The notes: a model not told the origin generated them from the letters alone. DNA of 64,000 bases from Ensifer sp. Root278 (GCF_001429285.1 NZ_LMJJ01000010.1:1-64000); one strand, 5' to 3'. Shown: positions 54,330-62,837, numbered from the stretch's first letter. Translations and numbers: made by a program.

Positions 54330-54923
54330 TCAAGGCCTGTAGCGGAGACGCTCTTTCTCGATCTCTTCGGGAGTGTAGGGATCGAGCTTTTCGTCGAAGC
54401 GTGTCCAGCCTTGCTCGAGGTAAGCCGCGCGGCGTTGTTCGGGATCTACCCAGCTGCCCCGGCGTAGGATGGCCTGGGCGTCCGCGTAGAGGCTCTCGTC
54501 AACCCGGGCGGTGACAACGGCTCCGCCGCGGCGCACGCCCTCCGCATAGACATGGGCATGCTCTTCGGGGACGCCGGATTCGGTCATCGCGCCGATCAGT
54601 CCCCCCGCAGCGCCACCGGCGACTGCGCCGGCTGCTGCACCGGCTGCCGTCGCGGCAAGCCAGCCCGCCGCCACCACAGGTCCGACACCGGGAATGGCCA
54701 TGACGCCAAGCCCGGTCAAGAGACCCCCGATGCCACCAACTGCAGCACCTAGGCCTGCGCCTGTACCTGCGCCCTCGGCAGCATTGCTGTCGTTGGAGTA
54801 CCGGTCACCGACATTGTTGGAAACGATACTGATATCGTCAGACGGCACGCCGCGATCTTCCAGCGCGCTCACCGCCGCGTGTGCATCGGAGTAATCGTCA
54901 AAAAGTCCACTAACGGTTTTCAT
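54330..54923 (-). CDS. General stress protein 17M-like (YflT-type) protein
   Basis: The 197-residue protein opens MKTVSGLFDDYSDAHAAVSA, the sequence of the general-stress-17M/YflT domain (residues 1-60). It then has a long glycine/alanine-rich membrane-like hairpin (GLGAAVGGIGGLLTGLGVMA and AATAAGAAAGAVAGGAAGGL, about 55-112), followed by a second domain half and a charged end. Found as stress-induced proteins in many bacteria. It starts 21 bases after the upstream small secreted protein gene and is likely co-transcribed. Confidence 0.9.
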   Translation of the reverse strand: MKTVSGLFDDYSDAHAAVSALEDRGVPSDDISIVSNNVGDRYSNDSNAAEGAGTGAGLGAAVGGIGGLLTGLGVMAIPGVGPVVAAGWLAATAAGAAAGAVAGGAAGGLIGAMTESGVPEEHAHVYAEGVRRGGAVVTARVDESLYADAQAILRRGSWVDPEQRRAAYLEQGWTRFDEKLDPYTPEEIEKERLRYRP

Positions 54924-54944
54924 GGGGGTTCCTCGCTGCTGGGA

Positions 54945-55265
54945 TTAGTTGGCGACCACGTTGCCCTGGTAGTCGAGTGCGATCTGGACAGACTTTCCGT
55001 CCTTCATGGCGCTGCCTCGCCAGACGCCCTCGCTATCGAGTTTGAGACCAGCAACGTCGGTGTAACCGGCTTCAACGATGCGTTTCTTGGCCTGTTCTTC
55101 GGTGAAGCTATTTGCCCCGGCGACCGGGGCGGTGGGATTGGTGGAGTCCGGCGTCGCGACGGCCGGTGTGTCACCGTTGGTAGTGGCCGGAGGCGTCGAA
55201 GTCTGCGCGAGCGCGCCAAAGGTCGTTGCGCCGAGGAATACCGCGGCGAGCAGCAGTTTTTTCAT
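54945..55265 (-). CDS. Small secreted protein (PepSY-like end)
   Basis: The 106-residue protein has a signal peptide (MKKLLLAAVFLGATTFGALA), a Thr/Pro/Ala-rich spacer and a C-terminal part (FTEEQAKKRIVEAGYTDVAG, then GVWRGSAMKDGKSVQIALDY) that resembles PepSY-type folds. It is predicted periplasmic. It heads an operon with the 17M-like gene, and the stress promoter lies 46 bases upstream. Confidence 0.82.
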   Translation of the reverse strand: MKKLLLAAVFLGATTFGALAQTSTPPATTNGDTPAVATPDSTNPTAPVAGANSFTEEQAKKRIVEAGYTDVAGLKLDSEGVWRGSAMKDGKSVQIALDYQGNVVAN

Positions 55266-55311
55266 GATGTCTACATCCTTGTTTTCAGCCCGTGGAAGGC
55301 ACTCCTGGTCA

Positions 55312-55336
55312 AACTTTGCTCGAGTTTTTTGGTTCC
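55312..55336 (-). promoter_or_regulatory. EcfG-type promoter of the 55265/54923 operon
   Basis: On the minus strand GGAAC (55336-55332), 18 bases, TT (55313-55312), 46 bases from the ATG at 55265. Confidence 0.72.
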
Positions 55337-55458
55337 CAAGTTCACGCAGTGATTTCGACTTCTCGAAAAATACGTGTCACCTCCTCGAATTCGGGGTAGG
55401 GAGGTTCCGAAATTGGCGTTGCAACGGGTGGCAACAGACGCCTCGAAGCCGCGCCGGC

Positions 55459-55713
55459 CTACATGGCATCCATGCCCTTAATCGCATTCTCGAGATGCGA
55501 CTTGCATTTTTCCACGTCATTTGCAGTCATGGCTTCTTTCGCCATGGCCAGTTCCTTGGTGGATTCGATTTTCTTTGCGCCGTCGGAGATTTGCCCGATC
55601 TGCTGTTCGGCCTTGGCAACCGAGGCTTCGTCACAGATGACATTCGTCTGTGCAAGGGCGGGTGCAGTGAACGCCGCGATGGCGACGAGGGTAGCGACAG
55701 ATTTCAAGATCAT
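55459..55713 (-). CDS. Small secreted cysteine-containing protein of unknown function
   Basis: From ATG 55713 the 84-residue protein has a signal peptide (MILKSVATLVAIAAFTAPAL, ending AQ) and a short helical mature part with two cysteines (VICDEASVAKAEQQIGQISD, VEKCKSHLENAIKGM) that may form a disulphide. No family known. A textbook stress promoter lies 47 bases upstream. Confidence 0.82.
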   Translation of the reverse strand: MILKSVATLVAIAAFTAPALAQTNVICDEASVAKAEQQIGQISDGAKKIESTKELAMAKEAMTANDVEKCKSHLENAIKGMDAM

Positions 55714-55760
55714 GGTTGTTTCTCCTATGGCCGGCAAAACACCGGCTTCCACGCTGACTG

Positions 55761-55785
55761 AACGGGACAACAACGGATCTGTTCC
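55761..55785 (-). promoter_or_regulatory. EcfG-type promoter of the gene at 55459
   Basis: On the minus strand GGAAC (55785-55781), 16 bases then CGTT (55764-55761), which is also GGAAC-N18-TT. 47 bases from the ATG. Confidence 0.76.
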
Positions 55786-56024
55786 CTCAAACCGGCGCCC
55801 GAAATCGAAGTTTTTTCAAGGAACTTTCAGGTATTTGGCGCGTTTGAGGCGCGCGTATTCTGCGCTCTTATAATCGCTGGCCCGGTGGACGCGCCGCCAG
55901 CGCACTGACGAAACCAACCCGTCGTCTGCCTGGCGACGGGTAGGCCGTTTCTTTTTTGACGGTAGAAGCCATGTTCATGTTGCCGCCGCATGGCCACATT
56001 CCATGATGCAGCTCTGCGCTCGGG

Positions 56025-56324
56025 TCATGAGTCCAGGTGCTCTGGCATTTCTTTCAGCTGATCCTTCGTCCAGGTGGTGATGGCGTGAACGTCGCCGTCA
56101 TCGTCACGCATGAAGTCGAGATCCGCCAATGGCACCGCGACCGGTTTCGCGCCAATCCCGAGGAAGCCGCCAACATCAATAATCGCAGTGCTGTTGGCGC
56201 CGACGCCGTGAAGGTGATCCACCGTTCCGACCTTGTCATCGTCTGCGCCGTAAACGGTCGCGCCTTCGAGGTTTGCTGGTATCAGTTCCGAAGGATCAAG
56301 GCGCACGTGATTGGTATGGTCCAT
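56025..56324 (-). CDS. PRC-barrel domain protein
   Basis: The 99-residue protein (MDHTNHVRLDPSELIPANLE, then GATVYGADDDKVGTVDHLHG and FLGIGAKPVAVPLADLDFMR) is a single PRC-barrel, the domain found in RimM and photosynthetic reaction centre H subunit and in many stress-induced small proteins. Full length. The stress promoter lies 32 bases before the ATG. It is probably a cytosolic protein-interaction module. Confidence 0.93.
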   Translation of the reverse strand: MDHTNHVRLDPSELIPANLEGATVYGADDDKVGTVDHLHGVGANSTAIIDVGGFLGIGAKPVAVPLADLDFMRDDDGDVHAITTWTKDQLKEMPEHLDS

Positions 56325-56356
56325 CTCTTTAGTCTCCGGTTATGTCGGACTGAAAG

Positions 56357-56381
56357 AACCGGCTCAGCGGTAAACGGTTCC
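56357..56381 (-). promoter_or_regulatory. EcfG-type promoter of the PRC-barrel gene
   Basis: On the minus strand GGAAC (56381-56377), 18 bases, TT (56358-56357), 32 bases from the ATG at 56324. Confidence 0.74.
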
Positions 56382-56492
56382 ATTGATGAAGCAGCTTTCT
56401 GTTGGCCTTGGCCTGAGAGAAGCCTCCTCTGCTGCGATAAGTCACAAGACGATTGCGAAGGTGACCCGCGTCCAAGGCGAGGTCGCGCAACC

Positions 56493-57815
56493 TCAGCGAA
56501 ACGCAAAAAGTTCGCTGTCCGGATCCTGGTGCCCCAATATTGCTGACGACACGATCTCCGCGGCGATTTGGCTGTAGGTGATGCCGTTTCCGCCATATCC
56601 CATCACAGCATAAACGTTGTTGAGTCCTGGAACCGGACCGATTATCGGCAGCCCGTCGGCGGTCACGCCGAAGGCCGCTGCCCATTGATAGGCGGGCTCG
56701 GCGATCGGTATTTTCAGGAGCGCCGACAGCTTCGCCCGCAAGGTCTTGGATTTGGACTTGAGTTTGACGGGGTCCTGAAATGCTGTGGGGCTTTCTTCGT
56801 CCTCACCTCCGACCATGAGGCGGCCATCAGCAGTCGAGCGAAAATAGAGGTAGGGATCCGATCCCTCCCATAGCACATAATCCTTGAGCCAACGGGGCCT
56901 CGGATGATGCGGCCTGGTTGCAAGCGCCCAGGTGGAGAAGATCCGATGCTCTTGGTTGGCCGCGACATCGAGGAACTCGTAGCCCGTGCAAAAGACGACA
57001 TGCCTGGCCTGTATGATTTCTCCTTTTGATGTCGCGGCGGCGTTCCAGTCATCGAGGCTGCGAACGTCGGTGATCTCAGTATCTCCTACGATCGCCACAC
57101 CGTCTGCCTGCACCTTGCGCCACACGCCGGCGGTTAATTGTGCGGGGTTTGCCGACGCGGAGATGGTGGACTCGATCGCAGCGGTCCGCTTCAGTCCAAA
57201 CTTTTCGCGCAGTTGCGCGGCATTGAAAAACACTGCTGAAATGCCAGCCTTTTCGCGTGCTTCCGCCTCTGTGGCGAGCGCTCTTGCACCATAGGCATTT
57301 CCAGCGAGGTAGAGCGAATTCTTCCGCTCGAGATGGCAGTCGATCCCAAGATTATCGACAAGCGAAGTTAGCGTTTCCACGGCCTTGGCGGAGCGCTGCC
57401 AAGCGCGTCGAGCTTTTGCTTGCCCAAGCCTCGCCGTGAGCCTATGCAACGGCATGTCGATCTCATGCTGGATCATCGCGGTGCTGGCCAGAGTGCTACC
57501 TTGCACCGGTTGCCGTCGATCAACGACGAGGATTGTCATGTTTCGTTTGGCAAGGGACAGGGCCATCAGCGCCCCTCCAATGCCGGCGCCGACAATCAGC
57601 ACGTCGACGACGTTGGCGGGGATGCGCTGTTGAGCCGCGACCTGGATCTTCCGAGTGGTTGCCCATAATGGCTGGAAGGACCGCAGTTTGCGCTTGCGCG
57701 TAATTGTCTCCAATTCGTACTCCCATACGCGTCGTACTATGGGCAACAAGCGGCCAAGATCGGCAATGAACTCTCCCCCGTGCCGCGTCAGATAGGGGAG
57801 ACATGAGAAGGACAT
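56493..57815 (-). CDS. FAD-dependent oxidoreductase (DAO family)
   Basis: The 440-residue protein has an N-terminal extension of about 65 residues before the FAD motif (VDVLIVGAGIGGALMALSLA), then STLASTAMIQHEIDMPLHRL and a C-terminal DAO signature (NNVYAVMGYGGNGITYSQIA). The extension is unusual for a DAO protein. The start is MSFSCLPYLTRHGGEFIADL at 57815. A close family in rhizobia is annotated only as FAD-dependent oxidoreductase; its substrate is unknown. I saw no GGAAC-type promoter ahead of it. Confidence 0.88.
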   Translation of the reverse strand: MSFSCLPYLTRHGGEFIADLGRLLPIVRRVWEYELETITRKRKLRSFQPLWATTRKIQVAAQQRIPANVVDVLIVGAGIGGALMALSLAKRNMTILVVDRRQPVQGSTLASTAMIQHEIDMPLHRLTARLGQAKARRAWQRSAKAVETLTSLVDNLGIDCHLERKNSLYLAGNAYGARALATEAEAREKAGISAVFFNAAQLREKFGLKRTAAIESTISASANPAQLTAGVWRKVQADGVAIVGDTEITDVRSLDDWNAAATSKGEIIQARHVVFCTGYEFLDVAANQEHRIFSTWALATRPHHPRPRWLKDYVLWEGSDPYLYFRSTADGRLMVGGEDEESPTAFQDPVKLKSKSKTLRAKLSALLKIPIAEPAYQWAAAFGVTADGLPIIGPVPGLNNVYAVMGYGGNGITYSQIAAEIVSSAILGHQDPDSELFAFR

Positions 57816-58011
57816 GGGTGGGGTGGTCGACTAGTCAAGGTGCTCGGTCAAACGCTCGCCGGTCGAACCCGGCAGAGCTCCGACTTAAGGCTCCCCACCC
57901 TGAGCCTTTGCAAATCGGGCGAGGCGCGCGGGAAAAATCTCATGAGTTGCCTCGCCGGATCTCGTTTCTCGCGCGTTAAGCGATGCGGCGACATTGCAAG
58001 AGGTGTTTGGC

Positions 58012-59094
58012 ATGCGGCTCTACCAATGCGATATCAGCGGGTTTCCGCTCTATTTCGACAATCATTTCAGCGTCGGGGCCAACAATGCGCCGGTCGGGTT
58101 TGTTGCAGACACATTGACGCTGCACACTCTCTTGGAAGCAGGCGAGGGTTTGTGGAGCATTCCCTCACGGCCTGGCGAAACCTGGCGGTTCTGTGCCAAC
58201 GCAGCCATAGACGGGAGCAACTGGTTGGTTGCGGCCGACGATCCAATTCTTCTGGCAATTCCTGCACGTTACAATCGGCTCATCCCCAACACCAATACCC
58301 CGGAGGGCCTCGCAAGGTTTCATAGAATAGGCGCGGCCCAGCGCCATCTGTTCTATTCCATTCTGCGCTTTGGCCTTCCGTGTCCCGGAAGAGACGTCGA
58401 CCCGGAGGGCGGTCTGGTCTTCGACTTTCTGGAAGATGCGATCAATGAAGGCGGCGGTGTCAGCCCTGCAATGACCGGGCACCGGAGCGGTCTGATCAGT
58501 CTTCGAGCGGCCGAGGCCGATGACATCGTTCGCGAGACCGTTCGTGTTTCGATGGGAGAGCCCTACCGAACCCTGCTTGGACACTTTCGCCACGAGATCG
58601 GTCACTTTTATTTTCAGCAATTGGTGCGAAAGGGCGCTTTGCTTGAAGAGGCACGTGCTCTCTTTGGTGACGAGCGCGAAGACTACGCAGCAGCGCTCCA
58701 AAAAAGCTACGACAACGGGCCAGTTGCGGACTGGCAGGATACCTTCATTTCCGCTTACGCAAGCAGCCACCCGTCTGAAGATTTTGCCGAATGCTGGGCC
58801 CACCTGTTTCACATTGTCGATACGCTGGAGACGACCAGATCATTCGGGCTATCCATAGAGCCGTTAAGTCACCACGCCCTTGAGGTCGAGGTCGATTTCG
58901 ACCCTTATCGGGCGGAGAATGCTCAGCAACTGGTGGACGCCTGGGTTCCGATCAGCCTGGCCCTTAACACCTTCCAGCGATCCATGGGCGAACGGGACAT
59001 TTATCCGTTCGTTCTTTCGCCACCGGTCATAAACAAACTCGATTTTATCAATCGGCTGATTGCGGAAGCGCGCCTTCAAACAGGTCGCCTTTAA
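58012..59094 (+). CDS. Zinc-binding metallopeptidase-like protein (DUF2248 type)
   Basis: From ATG 58012 the product is 360 residues. The zinc-peptidase core is LGHFRHEIGHFYFQQLVRKG (HExxH, about residues 200-205), with FAECWAHLFHIVDTLETT further on supplying a third ligand. Family members usually begin with a zinc ribbon having two CxxC pairs. Here the N-terminus is MRLYQCDISGFPLYFDNHFS, with only one of those cysteines, so the ribbon is degenerate. The protease part looks intact. Cytosolic; partners unknown. Confidence 0.88.
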   Translation: MRLYQCDISGFPLYFDNHFSVGANNAPVGFVADTLTLHTLLEAGEGLWSIPSRPGETWRFCANAAIDGSNWLVAADDPILLAIPARYNRLIPNTNTPEGLARFHRIGAAQRHLFYSILRFGLPCPGRDVDPEGGLVFDFLEDAINEGGGVSPAMTGHRSGLISLRAAEADDIVRETVRVSMGEPYRTLLGHFRHEIGHFYFQQLVRKGALLEEARALFGDEREDYAAALQKSYDNGPVADWQDTFISAYASSHPSEDFAECWAHLFHIVDTLETTRSFGLSIEPLSHHALEVEVDFDPYRAENAQQLVDAWVPISLALNTFQRSMGERDIYPFVLSPPVINKLDFINRLIAEARLQTGRL

Positions 59095-59105
59095 CCCGGC
59101 TGCAA

Positions 59106-59384
59106 GGGCCGGGCGGCACGATGCGACGAAACGATATTGAGAGCCATGTTCCTGCGGGATCGGGATTTTTCTTGTCTCCGTCACCATCCCGATACCTGAT
59201 CTGCTGCGCGCGGACTTTGATCAGCATGAGGCCAGGGTGTGTCCACCCCTTGCGGGAACCAGCGTTCGAGATCGCTCATCCAGTGCTTCTTGAACATCTC
59301 TTGGTCCTTGACGAGAGAGGCGTTCCCTTCAATTTCAATGAATGTGCCGGGCTTGCCGAGCAGGCTTGGACGGGGTGAGACCAA
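59106..59384 (-). pseudogene. Pyridoxamine 5'-phosphate oxidase-like (general stress protein 26 type), C-terminal remnant
   Basis: The minus-strand frame gives GKPGTFIEIEGNASLVKDQE, then MFKKHWMSDLERWFPQGVDT, which is typical of the stress-26 flavin/PNPOx family. One base too many near 59230 then throws the frame; the expected sequence GLMLIKVRAQQIRYRDGDG continues in another frame. The N-terminal half is gone. Only the end of the gene survives. Confidence 0.85.
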
Positions 59385-59413
59385 CCTGGGTTCCCGAACA
59401 ATGTCGCCATAGG

Positions 59414-59821
59414 CTACGGTTCGCTAAAGCCGGTGGCAAAAATCCGGGATCGCCCCGCAGGCTCGTTGCGAAAGATCAATCCAGCACGCGTCCTTGAATG
59501 CATCGGGACATAGTCGAGTGTAATCTCGACCGTTTCGACAACAGTGTTTCCGGCCGTGATCTCGCCACGCACGACGACGTCGGCGGCAGTCCGGTCGGCC
59601 GCGTTTTCGACGTCGAACATGACAAGATATCCGCCGTCCCGGCTTGCGCTGCTGATCGTCTTGACTGACAGGTCCGGCGCTCCATCGCTCTGCGTCGCAG
59701 CTTCAAAGCCGACCCACCCGATCAGGGCGATCACAGCGATGGCTGAGACCGACCCGGTAAGCCATTCGATCCAGTGACCTTCGCCACTTTCGATCGAGCG
59801 GGATTTCGACGGTTTTGCCAT
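59414..59821 (-). CDS. TIGR02588 family protein
   Basis: The 135-residue protein has one N-terminal membrane segment (WLTGSVSAIAVIALIGWVGF) and a periplasmic-side beta-like domain (DGGYLVMFDVENAADRTAAD, VVVRGEITAGNTVVETVEIT). This is the TIGR02588 protein, which in alphaproteobacteria nearly always pairs with TIGR02587, found here seven bases upstream. Both are of unknown function; they probably act together in the membrane. Confidence 0.9.
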   Translation of the reverse strand: MAKPSKSRSIESGEGHWIEWLTGSVSAIAVIALIGWVGFEAATQSDGAPDLSVKTISSASRDGGYLVMFDVENAADRTAADVVVRGEITAGNTVVETVEITLDYVPMHSRTRAGLIFRNEPAGRSRIFATGFSEP

Positions 59822-59828
59822 AGATCAC

Positions 59829-60686
59829 CTAGAGAATGAGCCGCGCTGCCGCGGCGCCGATTGCGCTTGGAAATGCAAGCACCACCGTGCTCATGATCGC
59901 CTGGGTCAGTTCGATGCCGTCCAGCCGATGAAACGTCCAGAGACAGTAGAAGCTGATCGCAAAGGCGACGGCGTAGCCGGGGAGCGTGAAGCGGATAAGG
60001 GCATGCCAAACGGGTGTGCCTTCTTCCAGTTCGTGTCCGCCCGAAAACGACAGCGCGTAGACAAAACCATGCATCAGCACGATGGACGAAACGATGAGTG
60101 CGATTGCGTGCCAGGGTGACATCTTGAAGGAAATCAGGATCATTTCCTCGGTCGGGGCGACATTCAATCCGAGAAACAAGGCGCCGACGGCCATCATGAA
60201 GAGCTCGCCGCCGTAGCCACTTTGCGCATCATCGTCGAGGGGGTCCTGTGCGTCCTCGTCATCATCGTCGCGCCCGCCCAATTCGCTGCGACCAAGCAAC
60301 GCACCGATGCTGGCCGGAACCGTCTGAATGGCGATCATGCCTGCCGCCTCGGGTAGAGCGTGCCCGACGCTCAGAACGCCTAGGGCAGACAGCACGAAGG
60401 CGCTGGCCAACAGACCCAGGAAATAGGCAATGCTGGCATCGCGCACTGCCTCATGCCAGGTCGAAATATTTTCAAACCCGATCCGGCGCGCCAGGAGGAT
60501 GAGCAAGGGGATGTTGACGAGGAGCAACAGAAGGAGCCTTGATCGGTCGATATAGAGCCCGAGTTCCCACATCTCCATCGTCAGGAACATGGGCAGCGCA
60601 AAGAGCAGTGCGCCAGCCAATCCGCGCGCCAGGCCCTTGGAAAATCGACTGTGGTCGAAATTGACATGCGTTTGCTCGATCGCCAT
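59829..60686 (-). CDS. TIGR02587 family integral membrane protein
   Basis: From ATG 60686 the product is 285 residues (MAIEQTHVNFDHSRFSKGLA) with about seven to eight membrane segments and a conspicuous acidic loop (GGRDDDDEDAQDPLDDDAQS) in the middle. It matches the TIGR02587 pattern, including LNVAPTEEMILISFKMSPWH. A stress promoter with a perfect GGAAC-N16-CGTT lies 29 bases upstream. The stress link for this pair is inferred from that promoter. Confidence 0.9.
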   Translation of the reverse strand: MAIEQTHVNFDHSRFSKGLARGLAGALLFALPMFLTMEMWELGLYIDRSRLLLLLLVNIPLLILLARRIGFENISTWHEAVRDASIAYFLGLLASAFVLSALGVLSVGHALPEAAGMIAIQTVPASIGALLGRSELGGRDDDDEDAQDPLDDDAQSGYGGELFMMAVGALFLGLNVAPTEEMILISFKMSPWHAIALIVSSIVLMHGFVYALSFSGGHELEEGTPVWHALIRFTLPGYAVAFAISFYCLWTFHRLDGIELTQAIMSTVVLAFPSAIGAAAARLIL

Positions 60687-60715
60687 TCCGGTCCCCTTTT
60701 CGGCTGCCATCTCAA

Positions 60716-60740
60716 AACGTCGACAAGCTCCGCAAGTTCC
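60716..60740 (-). promoter_or_regulatory. EcfG-type promoter of the TIGR02587/TIGR02588 operon
   Basis: On the minus strand GGAAC (60740-60736), 16 bases then CGTT (60719-60716). 29 bases from the ATG at 60686. Confidence 0.78.
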
Positions 60741-61155
60741 TCGTTTTCCTGATCTGGACCTTGTTCTCCAGCGAATCCAGGATGTCTTCGCAGAAGTCGA
60801 CATCACAAAGTTTCACGAATGGTCTGAAGCCCGCCGGGTGTAAACTGATCTCCAGCAAAACGAGCACAGCACCTCTCGCTAGTGCCATTGAGGCTCAGCT
60901 TGCCGCAATCGTGAAGTCATCGTTTGACGCAATCGTCAGCAGGGATTTTGGGCGGAACCGTGCGGACTTGGTACGGTTCTAAGGTAAGCCCCTTTCCAAT
61001 CAGCCGACCCCGCAAAGCAAAACCGAATAGGCGCTCGGCTGCGTTGGTTCTCACTCATTTTTCCTCGGGCGCGATCGACGCTCCGCCTGAACCTGTGCCG
61101 AGCGAAGGTCGTGCGCCTACGAGCCAAGTCTCCAAACCGCATTTTGTTCCCGTTC
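60741..61155. other. Divergent promoter region between TIGR02587 and the DUF892 gene
   Basis: About 400 bases without a gene. It contains a second stress-type promoter at 60954. The plus frame is open upstream of 61215 but its added residues are not like the family. Confidence 0.5.
60954..60978 (+). promoter_or_regulatory. EcfG-type promoter, distal, upstream of DUF892 gene
   Basis: GGAAC at 60954-60958, 18 bases, TT at 60977-60978. It is 236 bases before the ATG at 61215. It may give a long 5' leader or a small RNA. Confidence 0.5.
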
Positions 61156-61180
61156 GGAACCATTGCAGCTGGGCGATGTT
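61156..61180 (+). promoter_or_regulatory. EcfG-type promoter, proximal, of the DUF892 gene
   Basis: GGAAC at 61156-61160, 18 bases, TT at 61179-61180, 34 bases before the ATG at 61215, where AAGGAGG forms the ribosome site. Confidence 0.75.
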
Positions 61181-61214
61181 GGAGCGACTCCACCACACCG
61201 TAAAGGAGGTTGCC

Positions 61215-61706
61215 ATGCCAGAGAAGACGCTTGAAACGCTGTTTCATGATGGCCTGATGGACATCTACTACGCTGAACGGCAGATCCTGAAAGCGCTGCC
61301 GAAGATGGCACGCGCGGCGCAACTGCCGGACAGCAAGGCAGCGTTCGAAAAGCACCGGGACGAAACCGAAGTCCATGTGGAACGCTTGCAACAGGTCTTT
61401 GAAATTTTCGGCAAGCGCGCCCAGGGAAAGACCTGCGAGGCCATTCAGGGAATTATTGCAGAGAGCGAGGAGATCATGGAGGAATTCAAGGGGAGCCCCG
61501 CACTTGACGCTGGCCTCATCTCGTCGGCACAGGCGGTCGAGCACTATGAAATTTCTCGCTATGGCACTCTGAAGACCTGGGCCAAGCAGCTCGGGCTGCA
61601 AGAGGCGGTGTCGCTTCTCGATCAGACCCTGCAGGAAGAAGGCGCCACCGACAAGGCCCTTAGCAAGCTTGCGGTGACGGCGGCGAACATCAAGGCCGCT
61701 GCCTGA
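61215..61706 (+). CDS. DUF892 ferritin-like protein (YciE/YciF family)
   Basis: The 163-residue protein (MPEKTLETLFHDGLMDIYYA, then ERQILKALPKMARAA) is a ferritin-like four-helix bundle with the YciF pattern of Glu and His residues that can bind metals (HRDETEVHVERLQQVFEIFG, AVEHYEISRYGTLKTWAKQL). YciF-type proteins are widespread stress proteins; some rhizobial members are under the general stress sigma factor. AAGGAGG lies just ahead of the ATG and two stress promoters lie upstream. Confidence 0.94.
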   Translation: MPEKTLETLFHDGLMDIYYAERQILKALPKMARAAQLPDSKAAFEKHRDETEVHVERLQQVFEIFGKRAQGKTCEAIQGIIAESEEIMEEFKGSPALDAGLISSAQAVEHYEISRYGTLKTWAKQLGLQEAVSLLDQTLQEEGATDKALSKLAVTAANIKAAA

Positions 61707-62318
61707 TGGCGTTTGGACGCTTGAGGGCGCCGTCGCCTCCAAGCGTCCTTGCCGCTTCATCGAATATCAGTTTCAACTCTGTAGACCGCCTAAGGCGTAG
61801 TGATGAAGCGAGTGGTCCCAGGAGGTCCAGGTCTCGTCATCGAAAGTGACGAACGAGCGCGACCTCGCAACGAAATGTAGGACGAAGATGGCTTCCGGCA
61901 AGAATACGAGCGACCACCCCGCGAATAGGTTGGCGACGGACCCTCCGGGCGATCACGTTGGCGCCGGGTACGCGGAAATCGACGATATACCGGATCGTCT
62001 GCTGATACTCGCAAACAGGCTGCAAAAAGCCCTCGATTCGCGTCGAGTTGTGGCCAATGCCCAACGCCCAAGCTTCAAGGAGAATCGAGGCGACCAGTGA
62101 AGTGAAGCGGATCGAGGATGAGAAATGATACGGGACTTGCAGCAACTGCGGGTACTGGTTGCCGAGCATGAATTCATCGTCGCAAACGATATTGCGCCCC
62201 CGGGGCGACCCCACCGATTCCAGCCACCCACAAATCGGGGCGAAACGGTCATGCTGGATTCTGGTATCCTGATCCGAGGTGTTTGTCCGTTCTGTTTAAG
62301 GAAGCGGTGGAGGCAATT
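61707..62318. other. Short stretch with fragments of regulator-like genes
   Basis: No complete gene outside the small frames listed separately. The stretch lies between the DUF892 gene and the convergent sigma factor gene and holds what look like truncated signalling genes. Confidence 0.45.
61888..62100 (+). CDS. Small unknown protein, faintly NepR-like
   Basis: From ATG 61888 a 70-residue product reads MASGKNTSDHPANRLATDPP, then AEIDDIPDRLLILANRLQKA. The IPDRLLILANRLQKAL helix faintly recalls the core of NepR anti-sigma proteins (VPDRFLDLL type). The resemblance is weak and made by eye only. It is near an EcfG-type sigma gene and upstream of a receiver-like fragment. Confidence 0.4.
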   Translation: MASGKNTSDHPANRLATDPPGDHVGAGYAEIDDIPDRLLILANRLQKALDSRRVVANAQRPSFKENRGDQ

Positions 62319-62349
62319 TCAGGGAAGCGGAACGCCGCTCATCCGGTAG
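62125..62349 (+). pseudogene. Response-regulator N-terminal fragment (possible)
   Basis: The frame starts MIRDLQQLRVLVAEHEFIVA, which is the first strand and helix of a receiver domain (LRVLVAEDEFLVA type; the usual second Asp is His here). After about 24 residues the family resemblance ends (PPGRPHRFQPPTNRG). The rest overlaps the convergent sigma factor gene. Probably a truncated receiver. Confidence 0.45.
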
Positions 62350-62837
62350 GCAAGCTCCTCGCGCGCTCGGCTGAGCCTGCTCTTGATCGTGCCGACAGCA
62401 CAGTCGCAGATGTCGGCGGCTTCCTTGTAGCTCAGCCCATATCCAGCAACGAGGATCAGCACCTCGCGATGGTCGGGTGCCATAGTGTCGAGAGCGCTGC
62501 ACAGTTCCACGGTTAAGACGCACCAGTCCTGCGGTGCCGGCATCGGGATCGGTAGCTCGGCGCAGTTAACGAGGCCCGGGGACTCGCGCCGGCGCAGCTT
62601 GTACTGAGTCCGGAAAGCGTTGTGCATGATGGTGAAAAGCCAGGACTTAAGATTGGTTCCCGGTTGGAAACCGTCAATGCCGCGCAGTGCTCGAAAAAGC
62701 GTTTCCTGCAGCAGATCATCCGCTTCGAAGCTCGACGACACAAAGGTGCGCGCAAAGGCCCTAAGCGCCGGAATGAGGTCAACAACCTGGCTCTCCAGCG
62801 GCCGAGACCGCTGGACGGTTTCGTGGACAGAAGGCAT
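62319..62837 (-). CDS. ECF sigma factor, EcfG/ECF15 type (general stress sigma factor)
   Basis: From ATG 62837 the product has 172 residues. Region 2 is ALRAFARTFVSSSFEADDLL with QETLFRALRGIDGFQPGTNL and KSWLFTIMHNAFRTQYKLRR, the classic EcfG opening. Region 4 is LILVAGYGLSYKEAADICDC with AVGTIKSRLSRAREELAYRM. This is the general stress sigma type of alphaproteobacteria, which recognises GGAAC-N16-CGTT. A GGAAC-N18-TT promoter lies 41 bases upstream of its own ATG, so it appears to be autoregulated. Genomes of this group usually carry one main copy plus paralogues; this may be a paralogue. Confidence 0.93.
   Translation of the reverse strand: MPSVHETVQRSRPLESQVVDLIPALRAFARTFVSSSFEADDLLQETLFRALRGIDGFQPGTNLKSWLFTIMHNAFRTQYKLRRRESPGLVNCAELPIPMPAPQDWCVLTVELCSALDTMAPDHREVLILVAGYGLSYKEAADICDCAVGTIKSRLSRAREELAYRMSGVPLP

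Noticed and set aside
60924-61214. N-terminal extension of the DUF892 protein
   Set aside because: The ATG at 61215 has AAGGAGG and begins the family sequence; the extension is not protein-like.
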